From Anaspis maculata (taxonomy: Eukaryota > Arthropoda > Insecta > Coleoptera > Scraptiidae), in the NCBI GenBank assembly GCA_949128115.1, contig OX421966.1, positions 59,083,416 to 59,147,415 on the forward strand: a stretch of DNA of 64,000 bases, read 5' to 3'. The notes under the pieces are model-generated. The model made no database searches. It worked only from the letters and a program-made list of their open reading frames with translations, and was not told the DNA's origin. Positions 45,412 to 56,079 of the stretch are shown piece after piece. Positions within the stretch are counted from its first letter, which is position 1; each line of letters starts with the position of its first letter. A program made the position numbers and the translations under genes.

Positions 45412-45806
45412 CTGAAACAAAAGCAAAACAATGAAAATATATCAATTCTGCTTTTCATTCAAAACGTTGAAAAATATTTTTTTTTACATCTGACGAAAGT
45501 GAAAGTTACCAAACTATAATGACAATAAAAAATTAGGGTGCCACATGTTACAGTAATGTTTCTTCAGCTCATCAGCATCGAATAAAGGGATTTAATATAG
45601 GGGGCGCTTACGGCGGAGTTGTGATGTTTCACCTGTCGATATGCCATTAAAAGTTATCAATAGTGAGATTTTGAAGAGCTGACATTATTCCTTTGACTCA
45701 GTAAGCAAGTATGACAGTTCAGACACAGATTCAGGTCTAATTCCAATCCATACTGACAGAATATTTTCAATTTCAATGGAATAGAGAATAAGGCCGGCAG
45801 CTAACA

Positions 45807-46098
45807 GAACACCGAACCATCAGACCAGAACTACGCACACACGTGTTTCGCCCCTGTTGGGATCTCCGGCGATGGTGGACTTTACGTGGAATTCCGTATT
45901 GTATTCCTTGCCTGTGTGATGCTTCCGGTTATGGCATCGCAGAATGCCTTTGATAGATAGCGCCGCTTGGGAGAATCTCATATTAGGAGTCCTGCTACTT
46001 CACCGGATGGTAGGACTTGGATGCCTACGCACTGATGAGCCGGAGTTCCCAACAGGGGCGAAACACGTGTCTGTGTAGTTCTGGTCTGGTCCGGTGTT
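45807..46098. mobile_element. Foldback element, about 290 bp
   Basis: Arms of about 60 bp pair closely (AGACCAGAACTAC; CACGTGTTTCGCCCCTGTTG against CAACAGGGGCGAAACACGTG). Confidence 0.82.
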
Positions 46099-46374
46099 GT
46101 GGTAGTCGGACAGCTTTGTTCTATTAAAACTGCCGTTTTGATTACAAATAAAGCATGGCACTTTTTACTTGATAATTTTTTTCTGGATTTTTTTTCAATT
46201 CACGATGGCATTTTTTTCAGAAATATTGATTCATTTCAGAAATCAAACGTGTTCAGGATATTTGTTCAGTCATTTTATGTCATTGCACGCCATTTAGAAG
46301 TGGAACAAATATTCTGGACATATTTGAATTCTGAAATAAGTCCATCATTCTCAAAAAATTAATGTTTTTGCTTA

Positions 46375-47397
46375 TGAGGCCAGGAGCTTATGTAATCCCG
46401 TGGGATTTTGAAGGAAGGAGCATAGCGACTATGTGGAATTCATTCCTTACATGGCCAGCAACCGCACCGCCATGGCACCTTACCGGGTGTTTTGCTTGAA
46501 TTTCTTGCAGGGGATTTATACGATGAGCCGATTCGAGACAAACAAGCTTAAGAGGGGGGCAGTGTTACAAGCGGCGATCCCGGCATTCTGGTAAACACGC
46601 GATCTATCTAGATTCTTCCATCCATTAGGTCGCGGTGTAGATACAAGTGCGGAATTCTGGATATTTCCAGAAGTATACGCGATGGCTTGGCATTGGGAAC
46701 CTTCAACGCTCGATCTTAACACATCTGTTTATTTTGGCGGAGGCGCCGGCTCTAGAGCACGGCAGAATTTCACGCGAAATGTGTAGAGTTTTTCGGGAGT
46801 CGTCGCGAAATCGTATGCCGGGTCACTGTGGAATCAGCTGGATAACGCATGGGACATTCGAAATGAATAGGGTGATTGCATGTAGAGGGAGTTTATGGCA
46901 AAATGTCAATAGTGTCATTGTCATCTGACAAGTTTCATCCATGTCGGAGTCAACGTCAACCGGACTAACCTCACTATATAATGTAATTTTTACGTGTTTT
47001 GTACAGTTGTTCACATACTGTTTTGCTTGGCGTCTACGAGATCGAGATTGCCATTTCTAATCATTCTAATAATGCCTTACACCTGTTGTGTGCCCCAGTG
47101 CAATTCCCTAACAAACGTCAAAACATAACTGGGTCCTTGCGCTACCTACCGGTTATCAGATGAACGAATTTCATGCAATCACCCTATAAGTCGGACCTAT
47201 ATAAGGCATCAATCGTCGGCTCACGAGCAGTTATTGAAATGGAAGATATAGTAACCTGCGATATTCCAAGTAGATAATTGTTGGCGTGTATTTATTGTAG
47301 TACGCAGTAAAAAACAGTGTATGTTTTAAAACGATTGTCTCAATTATAATCGACCCGTACGCGAAATACGTAACAATTACATAAGCTCCTGGACTAT
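46375..47397. mobile_element. TIR element, about 1.02 kb
   Basis: CCAGGAGCTTATGTAAT (about 46380-46396) and ATTACATAAGCTCCTGG (about 47375-47391) are inverted. The interior has a CTATATAAGG box near 47208 and no open frame above 93 codons. Non-autonomous; class unknown. Confidence 0.65.
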
Positions 47398-47789
47398 AAA
47401 GTGGAGAACGTGGAACAAAGCCGATATGTGACGGAAACAGGTGTTATGTAGGTGTTGAAAATCGTAATTTTCAAGCAACTCGAAAAAAGCAGGGACGGAA
47501 TAAGTGTGATTCGAACCTTACAAGAGGTGTCGCATAGGTATTTTGGGATCTTTTTTCATTCATTTTCGTATTATCCATTCCAAGCTTAAAAAAACCACAG
47601 TCGCCTATGATTTTTTCTTCAAGTTGGGCAATCTGATAAGTTGATAAGTGGAAAAAGTCAATATAATTTCAATCAAATTTGTCAAACTGATGTTTGATAT
47701 GCCAAATTGTCGTTTCAATTCCATTGTCAAGTCAGATTTTGACAATGACACCACATTATTTTAATTATTTTTTGTCTTGAAAACGCCGT

Positions 47790-47910
47790 TGTAGCTCTAT
47801 TACACTACACAATTTATTGTACAATCTGCCAAAATAGTGTCAAAAAACAATGAACTTGATTGTTTAACTGACAGATTGTACAAGAAATTGTGTAGTGTAA
47901 TACAGCTATT
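47790..47910. mobile_element. MITE, about 120 bp
   Basis: TAGCTCTATTACACTACACA and TGTGTAGTGTAATACAGCTA are inverted with mismatches. Inner pairing continues (TTGTACAATCTG/CAGATTGTACAA). Confidence 0.75.
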
Positions 47911-48540
47911 AGGCACGTTATTTCAATAGTGAGAAGGGTTGAAAGGTGCAATGTAAAAATATACAGTTTTAAAAACGACGGAGAAGGACCCAATTCTAAC
48001 GCCAGAGTGTGATTTTGTCGCAAGTGATCTCGTGACCTGAGCTCGTCGGTGCCCTGTAGGAACTAGGTACGTTAATTAACTTACTGTTCCAGGTTCCAGG
48101 ATCATGATCTGTGATCCTGACCGAAAGTAAGCGGCTCAGGTCAGTGAGCAAGCTGGCGACCTGCCGCCGACGCACTCCCCAGAATGATAATTTCACAACA
48201 CAGCGTAGTTCAGGTGAAGGTTTAATCACATACTAACAGAAATTCTAACATAACCTCCCTTACATCAAGATGACATTAAACATAAAACATCAGGTACAGC
48301 AACAAAACTCAAAGTCTTCAAGGCAAGGTGTGGTTTTTTAAGCTTGGAATAGATTATCTTATGTTTTCAAGTTGCTTGCACTGCATTCGAAGAGAATTTT
48401 TGGAAATCTTACACAAAAATGCGCAATTAAAAGTCGAGCCTGTGAGCATTTTCTCTGGCTCATTTGCCGTGAAAAAGCATGCTAATATTTATAGTTTTTA
48501 CGTTTCTTCCTATCGAATAGCGATCATCTAATCTGCTTAC

Positions 48541-48639
48541 CTGACATTGACCGCTGCAGTAGGTGGCTTTATTGCATGCACACACGTATACGGCGGGCTG
48601 ACCACAAAGACAACTGTATTCACCTTCCGCTTCCGACTG
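48541..48639 (-). CDS. Unit C exon E4, first half of the MYND finger
   Basis: 99 nt between acceptor TTTTTTCTCTTCTAG and donor TGTCAG|GTAAGC, phase 0 at both ends. It encodes QSEAEGEYSCLCGQPAVYV, CACNKATYCSGQCQ. With E5 the spacing is CxC...CxC...YCSxxCQ...DWxxHKxxC. This fits the MYND fold with two zinc sites; the first pair is CLC rather than the usual CxxC, so Cys positions need checking against a profile. An intron within the YCSxxCQ/DW hinge is common in MYND genes by my recollection, not verified here. Confidence 0.85.
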
Positions 48640-48960
48640 CTAGAAGAGAAAAAACACATTAGTTGGTTTTAATCACACAAAAAAAAAACACCATTTTTTT
48701 GGTTTTCAGCAAGCAGAACAAAGTTACACAGCTCAATAGCAAGAAGAGTGTAATGTTCGACAGATTTAACTTACTACTTACTAGCTAGCTAAGTAAGGGG
48801 CGTCACCTTGGCGGTTGAACTTTGCGCAATAAGGTGCTTGTATGCATTTTTGAAACTACAAATTTTTCAACTATGTATTTTCAATGGTTCTTCGACATGA
48901 TGTCAGAAAGCTTCTATTTTCGGCTGTCAACACTTCTAACCGCATTGACATCATTTAGCA

Positions 48961-49095
48961 TTACGGACAGACAAAAAAAAAAAGGACAGTGTCACGGAGT
49001 GTAGGTACCAAATTTGACCTTGTGTCACAATGACACCAGGGAAAAATCAGTACACTCCGTGTCAATCTCTGTCCTACTTTTTTTGTCCGTGATAG
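48961..49095. mobile_element. MITE, about 135 bp
   Basis: TTACGGACAGACAAAAAA and TTTTTTTGTCCGTGATAG pair, and GTCACGGAGTGTA pairs with TACACTCCGTG. Confidence 0.75.
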
Positions 49096-49133
49096 TACAT
49101 CCCCTCTGGGCGCGGTCACTATTACGTCAGTAA

Positions 49134-49372
49134 CTGTGGGTTCCACAAAACAGATAATACGAGATTAGTTGATTTGCGATTTTTGTTTTGTCAATTTGTA
49201 GCTGGCTGATCAAAGGAAATGCTGGTTTATCCTTTAATAATGTGAAGATGATGGGTCTAGTACAGATTTCAGGCATTTTTTTGTTAGTAATCACCTAGCA
49301 TTCAGCAGAAAAAAGTTTAGTTAATCTGCAATCAACCCTGATCGCTGATCATCTTTTTTGTGGAACTGACGG
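49134..49372. mobile_element. PIF/Harbinger-like MITE, copy 2
   Basis: A second copy of the 12136-12372 family in the same orientation. Ends GGTTCCAC and GTGGAACTGACGG are inverted and flanked by TAA (49131-49133 and 49373-49375). Confidence 0.82.
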
Positions 49373-49481
49373 TAAGAGTCAAAAAGTGATATTTCCTTAG
49401 TTTCACTTGGATCATGACTCAAAACTATCTCCTCAAGATCACGAGCCCGTGACATCAGAATAGTTCCACTACCCACACATA

Positions 49482-50144
49482 CAGGTGATTCAAAAGTGCC
49501 GGATCATCTTGAGGGTGCGCAATATGGAGATGAAGTAGAGTTCTAGAAAGTTCTTAAAAAAATTCTATATCTTTTTAAAATTCTGTCTTTCAATTTTGAA
49601 GTTTTAGAGGGACAAAATTTGGTCCTCCGATAGCTTCTATTTTCGTTGTCTCAAGAGATTTTAGGAAACTGTTTACAGAAAAACAATTAGTACAAAAGAT
49701 CAACCTCTGAATCTGTAATGGATTTCTGTTTTGTATACAGGGTGAGTCATGAATCCTGAAAATTATTATTCTCTTCAAAGTGCCTGCAAACATTCGCAGT
49801 GGTCCCATAACCTATTTAAAGCACAATAAAACACAATTCATTTTAGTAGAATTCTTTTGCTTCTGGTTATTTAGGGAGACTAAATTTTTGTAGTTTATGA
49901 CTCACCCTGAAAAAAAAAACAGAAATTGAATACATCAGAGGTTGATTTTTTGTACTTGATTTTTTTTTCATAAACAGTTCACTAAAATCTTTTGAAAAAA
50001 CGAAAATAGAAGCGATCGAAAGACCAACTTTGATTCCTCCATAACTTCAAAATTGAAAGACAGAATTTTTTCAACAACTTTTCACTCCACAATACTTCTA
50101 TATTACGCACCTTTAAGGTGGTCCGACACTTATGAATCAACCTG
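49482..50144. mobile_element. Concentric foldback element with TA duplication
   Basis: Outer ends CAGGTGATTCAAAAGTG and CACTTATGAATCAACCTG are flanked by TA. A second end pair, CAGGGTGAGTCATGA (49738) and its mate ending at 49909, sits concentrically at the centre. Confidence 0.8.
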
Positions 50145-50783
50145 TATGTATCGCAATTCGGAAGTTTCAGAGCCACTAGAAACATTTCAGTCCGGCACAT
50201 CGGCATTTCTGCATACACAGCTTATGTCCGCACATGCTTTATTTTGTCATGGTGCTATCATGCATAACAAGCTTTTCACGTGTTGGAGTTTGAATATTGG
50301 AATAATTATTTCAGGGAGATTCTATTAATGTTATTTAGAAAACTCCAGACAGTAGGTAGTAGGTAGCTATACGACACACCCACAGAGGGTGTCGTTCCGC
50401 TGATTTGTTTATTATAGTCTAAGAATTTGAATAGCGTCTGGCGAAGGGGAGTGTGTTGTGAGAAAGAACCCAGACGCCAGTCGGTTTCAGAGTATGGTTG
50501 AATATAGTAGGCTTTACCTGATATCGGCTTTTATTTAATTCGCCCATTCCTGATTAACCCTGTTAATACACGGTTTAGTCCGAATTAATCACGGTTATTC
50601 TATGATTATTTCCTTGCTTGCTTGTTTCAGAAAGTGTGAAGTGAAAAGTGCAAAGTATTCTATGTGCGAAGTTTAAAGTTGCTAGTTATTGACAATGTTA
50701 ACGATTCTGTAAGTAACAGGATAGGAAGTGGAACGCCAACGGCAAGGATTCCGTGTCGTGTTGTCACGATAAGCATGTGAACA

Positions 50784-50911
50784 GGTACCGTATGATCAAA
50801 AACTTTTCTACTTGCGGTAGGCTGTGGTCTGGCTAAAATCAGCCTCGTTTGCCTGCCGATGACCAGGTCACAGCCTACCGCAAGTAGAAAAGTTTTTGAT
50901 CATACGGTACC
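50784..50911. repeat. Perfect-stem hairpin with GGCTGTGG core, copy 3
   Basis: 128 bp with about 43-bp perfect arms: GGTACCGTATGATCAAAAAC outward and GGTAGGCTGTGG inward. The loop matches copy 2 in inverse orientation. Confidence 0.88.
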
Positions 50912-51506
50912 TCATCTGTACAACCGTCAAGTGAAAATGCACGAAGAGGCGCCATGGTAATTTTTTGTCATTGGCCGGTAGATGACGCCACGTTACGAGA
51001 TGATACAGTACATGCAGCCGCGTGATTGGTGTAGACGGTCAATTTTGCCATTCCAAGACAAATCTTCACTAGATAAATTTTGATCTGACGGTAGAACAGC
51101 TGACGAGTGACAACCAGGGTCACCAAACTTGTGACGTTGGGGTTGGGTAAAAACATTGTCACCAGAGTTCACACATGAGTACCTATTTGCAAACTGAGGG
51201 CTAGATTTCAAGTCGGAGATCCCCCCGCTCAAATGTAGCGTAAGTCCGGTCACTATGGCAACATAACACAATCCGACGCGATGATTGGCTTATCGATGCC
51301 GTAAATGAGTGGCGTAAGTGGTTAGTAAGCGTTAGTTAGAGACATCAATCACGGCTCGAATTGATCTACCCGGTGTAGTTGGATCAGTTGCATAGAAAGC
51401 GGCTCTGATCACCGACACCCACTAACGCCCACAATTGAATACTGGACTTCAATAGTAAACTTGAAGAGGGTACTTGAAAACAAAAATTGAGTAGATTGGT
51501 ACCAAC

Positions 51507-51551
51507 CTGATGAGATGGACTTCCCCAGCCGCTGTCGTTTGAAAATACAGA
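51507..51551 (-). CDS. Unit C microexon E3 (15 codons)
   Basis: 45 nt between acceptor GTTTGTGTTGCAG and donor CATCAG|GTTGGT. It encodes SVFSNDSGWGSPSHQ. It is conserved in unit B (21840-21884) with the same borders and mostly silent changes. It is phase 0 at both sides, so it can be included or skipped without a frame change. This makes it a candidate cassette exon placed just before the MYND exons. Confidence 0.75.
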
Positions 51552-51614
51552 CTGCAACACAAACGACAAGCGATTAGTACAACACTTCCGGGTTTAAACG
51601 CGAGTTATCCTTAC

Positions 51615-52642
51615 CACAGCGCCAGCGGACGGAGCTCTGACCGCCGCAGCCAGCTGCGCTTCCTCGTCAGGGCAATGTTCCGTTTTGAACTCGAACAGTT
51701 CGCTTTTGCAGGGAAGACCTTCGTCCGGCAGATCGTCGATCCAGGTCAAATCGATACAATCGATTCCGGAGTCGGCGGCGACTCGTACGGCGTCGTCAGT
51801 TGGTTCCGCAACATCGTTTCGTTTTTCTTGCACGTCCGTTTCGACGACTTCCGAGCACATTTCGGCGGCGGTCGACTGCGGCATTCGCGTTGTTGTAATA
51901 ACGGTCGTCGTGTCAGATGGAATCGGAAACTCCAGAGACGGCATGTCAAGACTAGATGGCGAAGTTGGAGCAGACGGTGGTGAAGTTCCAGGTCGCTGAG
52001 TAGTCGGAGTACCGCTGGGATTTGCGTCGGCTGGCTTCCCGGGCGATGGCGTTGGTGGCGCAGGCTGTACGGTGACCTTGGCGATGGCGGTACCGCTCGG
52101 GGATATCGGAACGTCAAAACGGGCGACGTGGGGAATGTTTGCTGCTGTGGTGGCAGGAACGGGCTTTTCGGCAACTGCAGTAGGATCTGGGTTGGGAACG
52201 AGTGTGTGGGGAAGGTTGAAGGTATCGGGTATGGATAAAACGGGCGGCGAAAGAAAACGAGTAGGCGTCAGCGGTTCCGTTGAACTCATAGTCAAGTTGA
52301 TGGCTTGTGGTTCGCGGACTCTGAGACTTCCACCTACGCCGTGTAACAGCGAAAAAGTTATCGGGTAACCGCATGACGACGTAGACGGTGATGCCGATGA
52401 TGATACCGGCGGCTGTGCCGCGTGGTTTTGCGTCTGCGTCGAATTTCTTCTTCGCACTTGTCTCAGTTTCGGGACCTTGTCACCGTTCGGGCTTCTCGGG
52501 CTTTTGCTTCTCGGTTTGTGGATCTTGTCACCGTTCGGGCCCTTCGGGCTTTTGCTCTTACGAATTTTTGGACTTTCGGGGAACAAGGTGCGGTACAGCA
52601 ATATCTGTTCCTTCAGTGTTTTTCTCCTTTCAGGTGTCATTT
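51615..52642 (-). CDS. Unit C exon E2 of the MYND protein
   Basis: 1028 nt (two bases plus 342 codons) between acceptor TTTCTATTATTCCAG|AAATG and donor GCTGTG|GTAAGG. Order: MTPERRKTLKEQILLYRTLF, a possible amphipathic helix; basic repeats of the KSPKGPNGDK type with likely nuclear-localisation character; GYPITFSLLHGVGGSLRVRE; a long Pro/Ser/Thr-rich linker; and an acidic end with the SIM-like CIDLTWIDDLPDEG. The first ATG is two bases into the exon, so a shorter protein starting here is possible. Joining to E1 reads CRQ-E-MTPERR in frame. No enzyme motif was seen; the disordered, charged composition suggests a scaffold. Confidence 0.78.
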
Positions 52643-53779
52643 CTGGAATAATAGAAATACTTCAGACAATGAAGTAGACAAGACAAACTGAACAAAAAAG
52701 ACAACGACAGTGCCATGAGTGTAGGTACATTCGATCAACAACTTCACTTTTATTAGAAATCAGACCATCGGCGAGCAGCAAACGAGCCTTCAAGTCAAAA
52801 TTATATAAAAAAGTGGAGAATCACTGATTGAAAGAAGTGATTTTTTGTCCTCAAGTTTGTCCTCAAAAGTATCGTAATTCGACCAATACTGAGCGTTTCG
52901 AGTCGATGGATAATTGTTAATTGTTCAACAGTTGATTGGATCATTTCATTCAAGAGTGGAGCAGATGGTCGCCCGTGATGTGCGCGGACAGCCAGGCCTG
53001 AGTGCCAAGTGAGTCGGCCGCAGCAAGGTCTGGGCATACATACCGGCACCGCAGGGATGGGCAAGGACACAAGGGTGACAAAAAAGAGTGCCCCAGTTTT
53101 GCATCGTTAGTTACAAATAAAGTTACATATATCGGATTTCAATGGAGTTTCAGCTTTTGTTGAACCGTATCCTTAACTTTATTAGTTTAAGAACCAAAAT
53201 GGATGTATAAAAAAACAGTATTTCGACCGGTACTTTTATGGAAGCGAAAATTGGAAAATTGACAAATCCAATGAAGAGTAAAATCCAGGCCACAGACAGA
53301 ATGCATCGCTAGGCCTTGCAGAACAGTCATATAAGGGAAATTTTTAGTATAATTAAATACCGAATGGTAACGGCTACCCCACTAAAAAAAACGCTTTGCT
53401 TCTTTCACCTCTTACCTCTCACGATCGGAAATGGATAATACTGAAAGGCAGCTTCGCTGTGGGCAATAGCGTTGACGAACATAAAGAGCCGCTATGTGCA
53501 GATTTGCTGCTTTGACAGTGAGTGTTCCTCTCATTTTGCGTATTTCGCGAAACTCTACCGTAACGTGCATTTTGAACGTTTTCGTACTTGGACCAGTTGA
53601 CCGAGTTCGATTATGTCATTTCGGTGATAACTTCAGCAAGTGATATAAGAAATTCCTTAGCCTCCACCCGCATGGCACCAGCCTGCAATAACCTTTCCGA
53701 AACATTTTTCCATTTCCCTTGTTACCGCAGCAGATCCGAAAATCCAAAACGCTTTGAATACTGAACGCAACTCACTCAC
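52643..53779 (-). other. Intron 2 of the unit C gene (E1 to E2)
   Basis: 1.1 kb from the donor CAAG|GTGAGT to the acceptor of E2. 53395-53779 matches the flanks of the unit A and B E1 exons. The rest holds no other exon. Confidence 0.65.
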
Positions 53780-56079
53780 CTTGCCTGCAGTCTTCTGCCG
53801 TCCAAGCAGGATTGAATATCGGCGGCGAGACGCATAGCTCCGGCGGCGGCACCTGCATCCTGTCGATCGACACGGCGTGTCGGACCGACAGATTCGCGTC
53901 GTGGAACATGGCCTGGATGTTCCGCGCCAGGTTGGGCTGTGCGAACAGCAACGCGTCCTGCTGAACCTGCTGCCGCTGCAACTGCAGCTGATTGTGCTGT
54001 TGCTGCACCAGCAGCTTCTGCTGCTCATGCTGCATCCTGAGGAAAGTCCACTTGCGCCGCTCCTCTTGCTGCTGCTGCTGCTGCCTCAACTCCTCTAGCC
54101 GTTTCTGATCCTCCAGTTGTTTCTGCAACTGCTTCTGCTCCTCCAGTTGTTTCCGCAACTGCTGCTCCTCCTCGGCCCGCCGCTTTTGGATGAACACGGC
54201 GCACACGTTCATGGCCATTTCGCGATATTGGGCAGCGAAGTTTTGTGCCGGGCCTTTGAAGTACTGCAGCAGACTGCCGACCGATTGGCCCATGTGGCGG
54301 ACGTCGGCCGGGAACGGCAGCGCAAGATCGTTGTCTTCAGATGCGAACATTTTGGCGCTGTACTCCAGCACCGCCCTGTAATCGAAGTCCTGCACGTTCA
54401 TCGTGAACTTGCCAAGCGTGTCCATCAGTTCGTTGGCCAGCTGCGTCACTGCGGGCACGTAGTAAGTATTGTGGAACAATTTTTGATCGTGGCGCCTCCT
54501 GGCTGGGGAATGGAATTTTTGTCCGGCCAGGCCATTTTCGCTCAGCGTCTTGCAACTGATGTACAAGCGGAGGAAAGTGTAGATGAACTTGTATGTCAAT
54601 TGAGCGCAAGGTTCCAATCGCAAAGGACTCGGTCGAAGCGTTTCGGAATGGTTGGCGACTTCGATGGGCGGAGTGCGGTAGGTCGGAGCGACCGCTCCTT
54701 GATTGGGTTGATGCAAAGCATGCGGTTCGTACGCTCTCGGTTGAGCTGGAACCATTTCGTTCGACGGTACCAGTTGAGCTCGAGGTACGATCCGCACCAT
54801 CGGTGGAGGTGGTACCGACGCAGCCGACCAATTGTTAACCGTCGCCGAGTCTTGAAAGTCTTGAACCCGTGCCGTTGCTCGAGCTGGAGGTTCCGCAGCG
54901 TGATTCGGCGACTCAATCCGATCTCGTTGCGGCATTTCAGCCAAATGTATGACCCGAGGTGCGACCAATCGTTCCGGCGACTCAACCGCTGAAGGCAACT
55001 CCTCCGGCTGTTCTCTAATTTGCGGCTGTTCTCTAATTTCCGGCTGTTCTCTTATTTGCGGCTGCTCTATCATTTGCGGCTGCTCTATCATTTGCGGCTG
55101 CTCTATAATTTGCGGCTGTTCTATAATTTGCGGCCGCTCTATAATTTGCGGCTGTTCCCTCAATTCCGGTGGCTCTCTCAAATCTGGCGGATCTCTTATA
55201 TCTGGCGGTTCTAACATTTCATCGATGACCAAACGGCCGTCATCGTCCGTTGGCTGTTGGATTACTCCAGTTTCAGCTTTGACGTTCTCGAATTTCAAGG
55301 AATCGAGTTTAAAATCGGCTTCGGAAGTAAGATCGATTACTTCTTCTAACTTGATTTGCTTGTCTGCAGCTTCGCTTTCGGCGCACGTAAACGCGTCGAG
55401 CTGATCGAGCAAATCGTCGTTCGTTTTTACAACTTGACTTACGCCCGTTTCAGGTGGCGCAAGCACCTCGGCGAGTTCCGTGCAACAGTTGGGGACTTTG
55501 CCGATGATGGCGCGCTTGACTTTCGCCAGCTTCACGACGAACTCCCGCGTGCTGAGCGCGGGTTCTTTGATTTGGGTCTCGGAACCCTGCTTTTCACCGC
55601 ATTTCACCTGCTTTTTCTTGGGATTGGCATCCCCGTCGCTCTGACGCTTTTTAGAAATCTTTTCCGGAACCTTGCTCAAGATCATCGGAAGCGATTGCCG
55701 GCGATGTTTGACCTTTTCTTTGATTTTCGCACAGTAATTCACTGCCTCTTGTTCCGTATCGGAATCCGGCCCGAATAGTTCCAGAATCTTCACCATGTTG
55801 TTGCGCGTCTTGCTCGTCGCTTCTTCGCTCCTCCGTCGTCTGCGTCGCTTCTTCTTCTTCTTTTCTGAACAATCCGACACGGGACTGTTAGGGACTATTT
55901 CGTACTCAACGGGCTCTCCTGAAATTTCGTCTTCTTCCGCATGCATGAAAGCCATCATTTCGGACACAGAATGGAAATCTGATGCATTGTCACTGCCTCT
56001 GGACCGGATACTGTTTGAGGGCAGCACACACGGCGCTGCAGTAAGCGTTTCGGTGGTTTGGTCTGCACTGCGAATGTGG
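53780..56079 (-). CDS. Unit C exon E1 of the MYND protein
   Basis: 2300 nt (one base, 766 codons, one base) between acceptor TTTATTTTTTTGCAG and donor GCAAG|GTGAGT, open throughout. Approximate residues within the exon: 1-40 HIRSADQTTETLTAAPC and a Ser-rich stretch; 41 a possible start Met (SEMMAFMHAEEDEISGEP); 70-85 a Lys/Arg run KKKKRRRRRR, a likely nuclear localisation signal; about 240 SIM-like EEVIDLT; 300-370 EQPQII/EQPQMI repeats; then HAAEPPARATARVQ; 490-640 a helical region ending KGPAQNFAAQYREM, conserved with copy A; 650-730 a Q/E/K/R coiled coil; and the end NPAWTAEDCRQ. An upstream exon in phase 2 is expected if the exon's own Met is not used. It is the only E1 followed by a complete E2-E5 set, so it is the probable functional copy. 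Function unknown beyond likely nuclear scaffolding. Confidence 0.8.
55010..55215 (-). repeat. Tandem 18-nt coding repeats in E1 of unit C
   Basis: About eleven imperfect units encode (R/I)EQPQ(I/M)(I/R) and related hexapeptides. Units A and B have only about four or five diverged units at this place, so the array expanded in copy C. Five or six units are nearly identical, a sign of recent slippage or unequal exchange. Confidence 0.85.

Larger units (their letters stand above)
45412..48540 (-). other. Intron 4 of the MYND gene, filled with MITEs
   Basis: 3.1 kb between E5 and E4. It holds at least three inverted-repeat elements (45807-46098, 46375-47397, 47790-47910) and no other recognisable exon. 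Confidence 0.65.
48640..51506 (-). other. Intron 3 of the MYND gene
   Basis: 2.9 kb between E4 and the microexon. It contains four inverted-repeat elements (48961-49095, 49134-49372, 49482-50144, 50784-50911). The remaining parts show no exon-like frames. Confidence 0.6.

Noticed and set aside
53756..53779. Reading E1 through the donor as the true gene end
   Set aside because: The AG|GTGAGT donor is kept in all three units, and the E2 acceptor restores the frame. Read-through tails differ between the copies.
54117..54992. 291-codon plus-strand open frame opposite E1 of unit C
   Set aside because: It is the antisense shadow of a biased coding exon. The Leu-rich product mirrors the Gln-rich coiled coil, and the minus-strand frame has the splice borders and paralogues.
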